64,000 nucleotides of DNA. It comes from Podaxis mareebaensis. Lineage: Eukaryota; Basidiomycota; Agaricomycetes; Agaricales; Agaricaceae. The notes beneath the pieces were generated by a model. The model was not told the origin of the DNA. It saw only the letters and a program-made list of their open reading frames with translations, and ran no database searches. Position 1 is the stretch's first letter. Every line of letters begins with the position of its first letter. Both the position numbers and the translations under genes were made by a program. This document shows, one piece after another, positions 60,851-64,000 of the stretch. The DNA is taken from positions 186,001 through 250,000 of the forward strand of contig JAEUWP010000302.1 in NCBI GenBank assembly GCA_018524725.1. The letters run 5' to 3'.

Positions 60851-61011
60851 GGCAGAAAGCCAAGGTGACAGGAACGATATCATAACAAACAGGCAGAAAG
60901 CCGAGGCGACAGGAACGTATCATAACAAACAGGCAGGAAGCCGAGGCGACAGGAACAATATCATAACAAACAGGCAGAAAGCTGAGGCGACAGGAACATA
61001 TCATAACAAAC
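60851..61011. repeat. Four-copy tandem repeat, 40-41 bp unit
   Basis: Copies begin at 60851, 60892, 60932 and 60973 with GGCAGAAAGCCGAGGCGACA or close variants, followed by GGAAC..TATCATAACAAACA. Units differ by a few substitutions and 1-2 bp indels. It is a minisatellite-like array about 130 bp past the stop of the Gln/Gly-rich gene. There are no unique spacers between copies, so it is not a CRISPR array. Confidence 0.9.
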
Positions 61012-61136
61012 TCGGGATCAGAGTGAAGAATACACACTAGGAAAAATATCGCAAGTCAAATAGTTGGGCAATCCCGTGCAAGAAATTCACTGCCAATGAT
61101 CTAGTAGGGATAGAAGTTACCATCGGTCGCGCCATG

Positions 61137-62646
61137 CTATCCCAAGTGGCCTTGGAGTTCCCCTTGCTGATATTGCACGCCCTGCCGCGGTCCACCGACA
61201 CCGCCGCCAACTCCAGGACCGCCAACATCACCACCGAAATGGTTCGCCTCATAGTATCCCTGTCCTTGAGGCCCACCTTGACCTTCCTGCGCGGCACCTG
61301 GGCCTTGAGGCTGGATTTGGTCAGGCACGCTTTGCATGGGTCCAAGACTACCACCTACACCAGCCTCACTATCATTTCGGTACCCGTATGGAGGCTCAGG
61401 AGCACTCATGTTGTGAGCTCCTGCACCAGCGCCATTACCAGCACCACCAGAGTGTCCACCGAGGTTCATGAATCCCTGGCCGGCGCCCCCATAGAGTTGC
61501 TTGCTGTAATCGTTCGCGCCCACAGAGCCACCTCCCTGACCGAGATCAAGGGCATGCAGGCGTTGATGTTGAGGGTGCTGGGGGTGCTGCTGGTAGTCGT
61601 CATATCCACCTTGTTGATATAATACCTGGTCGTAAGGGTTGTTCTGAGACTGGGCCCCGACGTCAACATTGGCGCCAGTTTGGTTGAGAGCAGGGTTAGG
61701 TCCCGACAAGCCAGGTTGGAACACTGCAGGATACTTGGCGTATGATTGAGGAATGTCACCAGGGTTGTACGGGGTGTCATAGTACTGCCAGGTCTGCGGG
61801 TGGGGATTGGAGGAGTAGGGAACGGGTGGAGGAGGGAACTGCTGCGGATTCCTGTTCCTAAATCCCGTCTGTTTAGCATAGGTATCGTAGAAGTCCTGCC
61901 GTTATATGTTATCTGGGACTTATTTGAGGAGTAACAAAACTTACTCTCTGATTCTCATAGCCGTGACCAACTGAACCAAAACCACCAAGGTGAGGATCAT
62001 ACTGGCGTTGGTTCTGAGTTGTACCATGGCCAAAGCCACCATAAGGGGAGTCTTGGGCGGGGTGGTAGTCAGTCATCAAGTGCGGGAATTTTTCAGGAGG
62101 GACTTTTCTCTGTGGACCTTGGGTCATGGCCATTCCAAGCAGTGAATGGTCTTGGGCAAGGTGGTAACCGATCATTGAGTGCAGGAATTTTTCAGGAGGC
62201 AGATCGTCCTAGCCGGGCATAGATTTTGGTGGGCTTTCTCAGCATTGAGCATGTATGAGGATTACCTGTTCTATCCAATGTTTGCCGTTCTGCGACACAC
62301 AATTGCGCCACTTAGCCCTTGGGATTCGTCGGTGACGCATCATAAGCAATGGGAGCATCGCGAGGAGAAGATTGCCTAGAGAGGACGGGAATCAGCATAT
62401 ATGGTGAGAGAGTTGAAGGGGGGAAGCGCGCACGAAAGCTATCGGGGTCCGAAGGTCTATATGGGACACCGCCATTACTGACGCACTCATTCACAAGGGC
62501 ATGACACGCATCGTATTCCTATAAGCCAAGTAAACAACAGGGACAAGGGAGAGTAGAATAAAACATACCTCCTTACTGTAGTCGCGATTCAGCGACATCA
62601 TCCACGTCAGGACGGGACACTCGTAGGCTGCGCCCGTCCCATACAT
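61137..62646 (-). CDS. Hypothetical Gln/Gly/Pro-rich protein
   Basis: Not recognised. Starts MYGTGAAYECPVLTWMMSLN with RDYSKE, then after an intron EYDACHALVNECVSNGGVPY and RPSDPDSFRARFPPSTLSPY. Middle exons contain a 33-residue tandem repeat (LPPEKFLHSMIGYHLAQD and VPPEKFPHLMTDYHPAQD). The next exon begins DFYDTYAKQTGFRNRNPQQF, and the rest is low-complexity Gln/Gly/Tyr/Pro (for example YDDYQQHPQHPQHQ, GGAGNGAGAGAHN), stopping at 61137. The composition resembles prion-like or transcription-associated proteins, but no domain supports a role. Joins between about 62200 and 62400 are uncertain. A small tandem repeat lies just upstream of the ATG. Confidence 0.6.
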
Positions 62647-62671
62647 AGTTCAAGGATATAGTGATGTGGTG

Positions 62672-62744
62672 CGTGAGGGATATGGGTGATACAGTGAACG
62701 AGGGATATGGGTGGTACAGTGAGTGAGTGATATGGTGGTATAGC
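62672..62744. repeat. Three imperfect 24-26 bp tandem repeats upstream of the Gln/Gly-rich gene
   Basis: Units of the form GTGAGGGATATGGGTG(A/G)TACA: about 62672-62694, 62695-62720 and 62721-62744. They begin about 25 bp upstream of the ATG at 62646, so they are in the promoter or leader. Confidence 0.7.
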
Positions 62745-64000
62745 GACCTTTATAGGTGGAATGATGAATGAGGAATATGAGCGTGAGGCACAGCCTCATA
62801 CTGCTTTTATACATACACACAGGCCGTGCAATATCTTCGGTTGCCCTCCATAGACCTCCAACTTCTCTGAGTTCTTCACACTCATACAGACGTCTCTCCG
62901 GAAGTGTCGGCGCCGCACTAGTTCACAATTGGGTCTCATTTTCAGTACTATCTTTACGAGTAGAGCAAGGTACCAGGATGGCGATTGCGCTGTAAAGTAC
63001 CTAGGCCGAAGTCAAGAAATATCTCGTTTATGACGATTTAGGTCGGAATTCCGCTTGCTTGGGTGCCAGCCGTGCAGGAAGGATCGAGAGTGAAACTATT
63101 TTCTGAGAGGCGGAGGTCGTCTATGCGCCTGCAGCGGTTGTGGGGTCGTCGGCTGAGCCCTTTCATGACTTGTGCATCGTTTTACACTGAAAAGGATTGA
63201 GGAAATGCTGATAGCCCAGGAAGGTCCGTGTAGAATTGAAGAGCATGCAAGTGCAAGCAGAGCCGGAGTGGAATTACGGCTAGGGGCATTGTGATACTGT
63301 TGGTGCTTTGTATAATGCAAGGCAGGGAGACGAACACGGCAGGTGGGCTTTACTTGCATTTGCAGTCCGTGGGCAGCTAGCGTACACCTTGACAGGTCCA
63401 GTCCTTTATCTAACGTATTTTGGGGTGAAGACCTCAGGCCGACAGGTGAGAACATGGTTTGAGTTTTCTCTGAGGAAAGGCTGATGGTTTGTTTACCTTG
63501 GACGGTGAGAACAGTCAGCGTTCGTGGACACACGGTTGTTCAAGTTGTTACTGCCATGACTTGGCCATCGATTGTCAAGCACCCGCTTACAGAGTACGAT
63601 TGCGTGTGTCAATGGTACGCGACGGACGAGTAGACTGAGTGTAGCTTGGGAATTGTTGACGGTGTCATTTCATAGTCTGTGTGTCAATTCAGGTTGATTC
63701 TAGTCGAGGAAATGCTGATGGGTTAAGAAGATCCATCATGGGTGGAGTTGAAGACGAACATACGAGCGCGAGATGAGGGAGTGCAATTGGGCAGCTTGCG
63801 TACAGCGTAACATGTCTTGTGATTTATTTGGCATATTTTGGTGTCAAGATTTCACGAAGCTTGGCGGCGAGAATCTTGTTCAATTTTTTTTTGGCGGAAC
63901 GCTGACGCATTGTCTGTTTGTGGCAGGAAGCAGGCAGTGTTCGTGGACCCACAGTTCAAGTCCAAGTTCCCGATGACCGTGACCTTGCAACTGGTTGTCA
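62745..64000. other. Non-coding tail with a diverged duplication
   Basis: About 1.25 kb with no gene I can support. Short frames such as 63096-63533 (-) show no motif. It contains the duplicated segments listed separately. Confidence 0.4.
63199..63980. repeat. Diverged direct duplication
   Basis: Matched blocks: GAGGAAATGCTGAT at 63199 and 63706 (offset 507); GGGCAGC(T)(A/T)GCGTACA at 63371 and 63789, TATTTTGG(G/T)GT(G/C)AAG at 63415 and 63834, and TTCGTGGAC(A/C)CAC at 63521 and 63940 (offset about 419). The order is kept, so the right copy lacks about 88 bp found in the left copy. Identity is low, so this is an old duplication or two degraded copies of one element. Confidence 0.65.

Noticed and set aside
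60851..61011. Possible CRISPR-like array
   Set aside because: The whole unit repeats, with no unique spacers, and the genome is eukaryotic; it is a minisatellite.
63096..63533. 145-codon minus-strand frame
   Set aside because: No recognisable motif, and it overlaps a diverged DNA duplication whose second copy does not preserve the frame.

Overview
This window comes from a nuclear fungal genome, most likely a mushroom-forming basidiomycete (Agaricomycete). Genes are dense, on both strands, and cut by many introns of about 50-60 nt with GT..AG (occasionally GC..AG) ends. Several proteins have typical basidiomycete forms, such as the two-LIM protein beginning MHPFGG and the SPRY protein with a PPEWAP segment. 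There are no operons or Shine-Dalgarno signals. Protein identities below come from recognising motifs in conceptual translation; no database search was run.

Layout, left to right: RNA polymerase I subunit A49 (-), SET2 histone H3K36 methyltransferase (+), and a disordered basic protein (-). A 3.9 kb repeat-bearing gap follows, with a tandem duplication and an LTR/MITE-like element. Next come a double RanBP2-type zinc-finger protein (-), a SMUBP2/Hcs1-like superfamily 1 helicase (-) and COQ8/ABC1 kinase (+). A 1,057 bp TIR transposon carcass carries a broken transposon ORF. After it lie RNA polymerase III subunit C11 (-), a SPRY protein (+), a MOV10/SDE3-like RNA helicase (-), APC1 (+), DAHP synthase (-), PIH1/Nop17-like R2TP protein (+), a LIM protein (-), eIF5A (+), a secreted GMC oxidoreductase (+), a TAF8-like histone-fold protein (-), an SRAP/HMCES-type protein (+) and IMP dehydrogenase (-). 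An AT-rich repeat zone, a Gln/Gly-rich protein (-) and a diverged duplicated non-coding tail close the window.

Most genes are housekeeping. They cover transcription and chromatin (A49, C11, SET2, TAF8-like), translation (eIF5A), RNA and DNA helicases, cell cycle (APC1), chaperone assembly (PIH1), and aromatic amino acid, purine and ubiquinone metabolism (DAHP synthase, IMPDH, COQ8). They do not form a biosynthetic cluster, and I saw no convincing new defence-like or mobile system.

The most unusual signals concern gene structure. Exons of 4, 7, 8, 12 and 21 nt are needed to restore conserved motifs. Two introns begin with GC. The PIH1 gene has two giant T-rich introns of 1.27 and 1.89 kb. Other points are a perfect ATGACTCAT (Gcn4/CPC1-type) site upstream of DAHP synthase and a 5-codon uORF whose stop overlaps the APC1 start codon.
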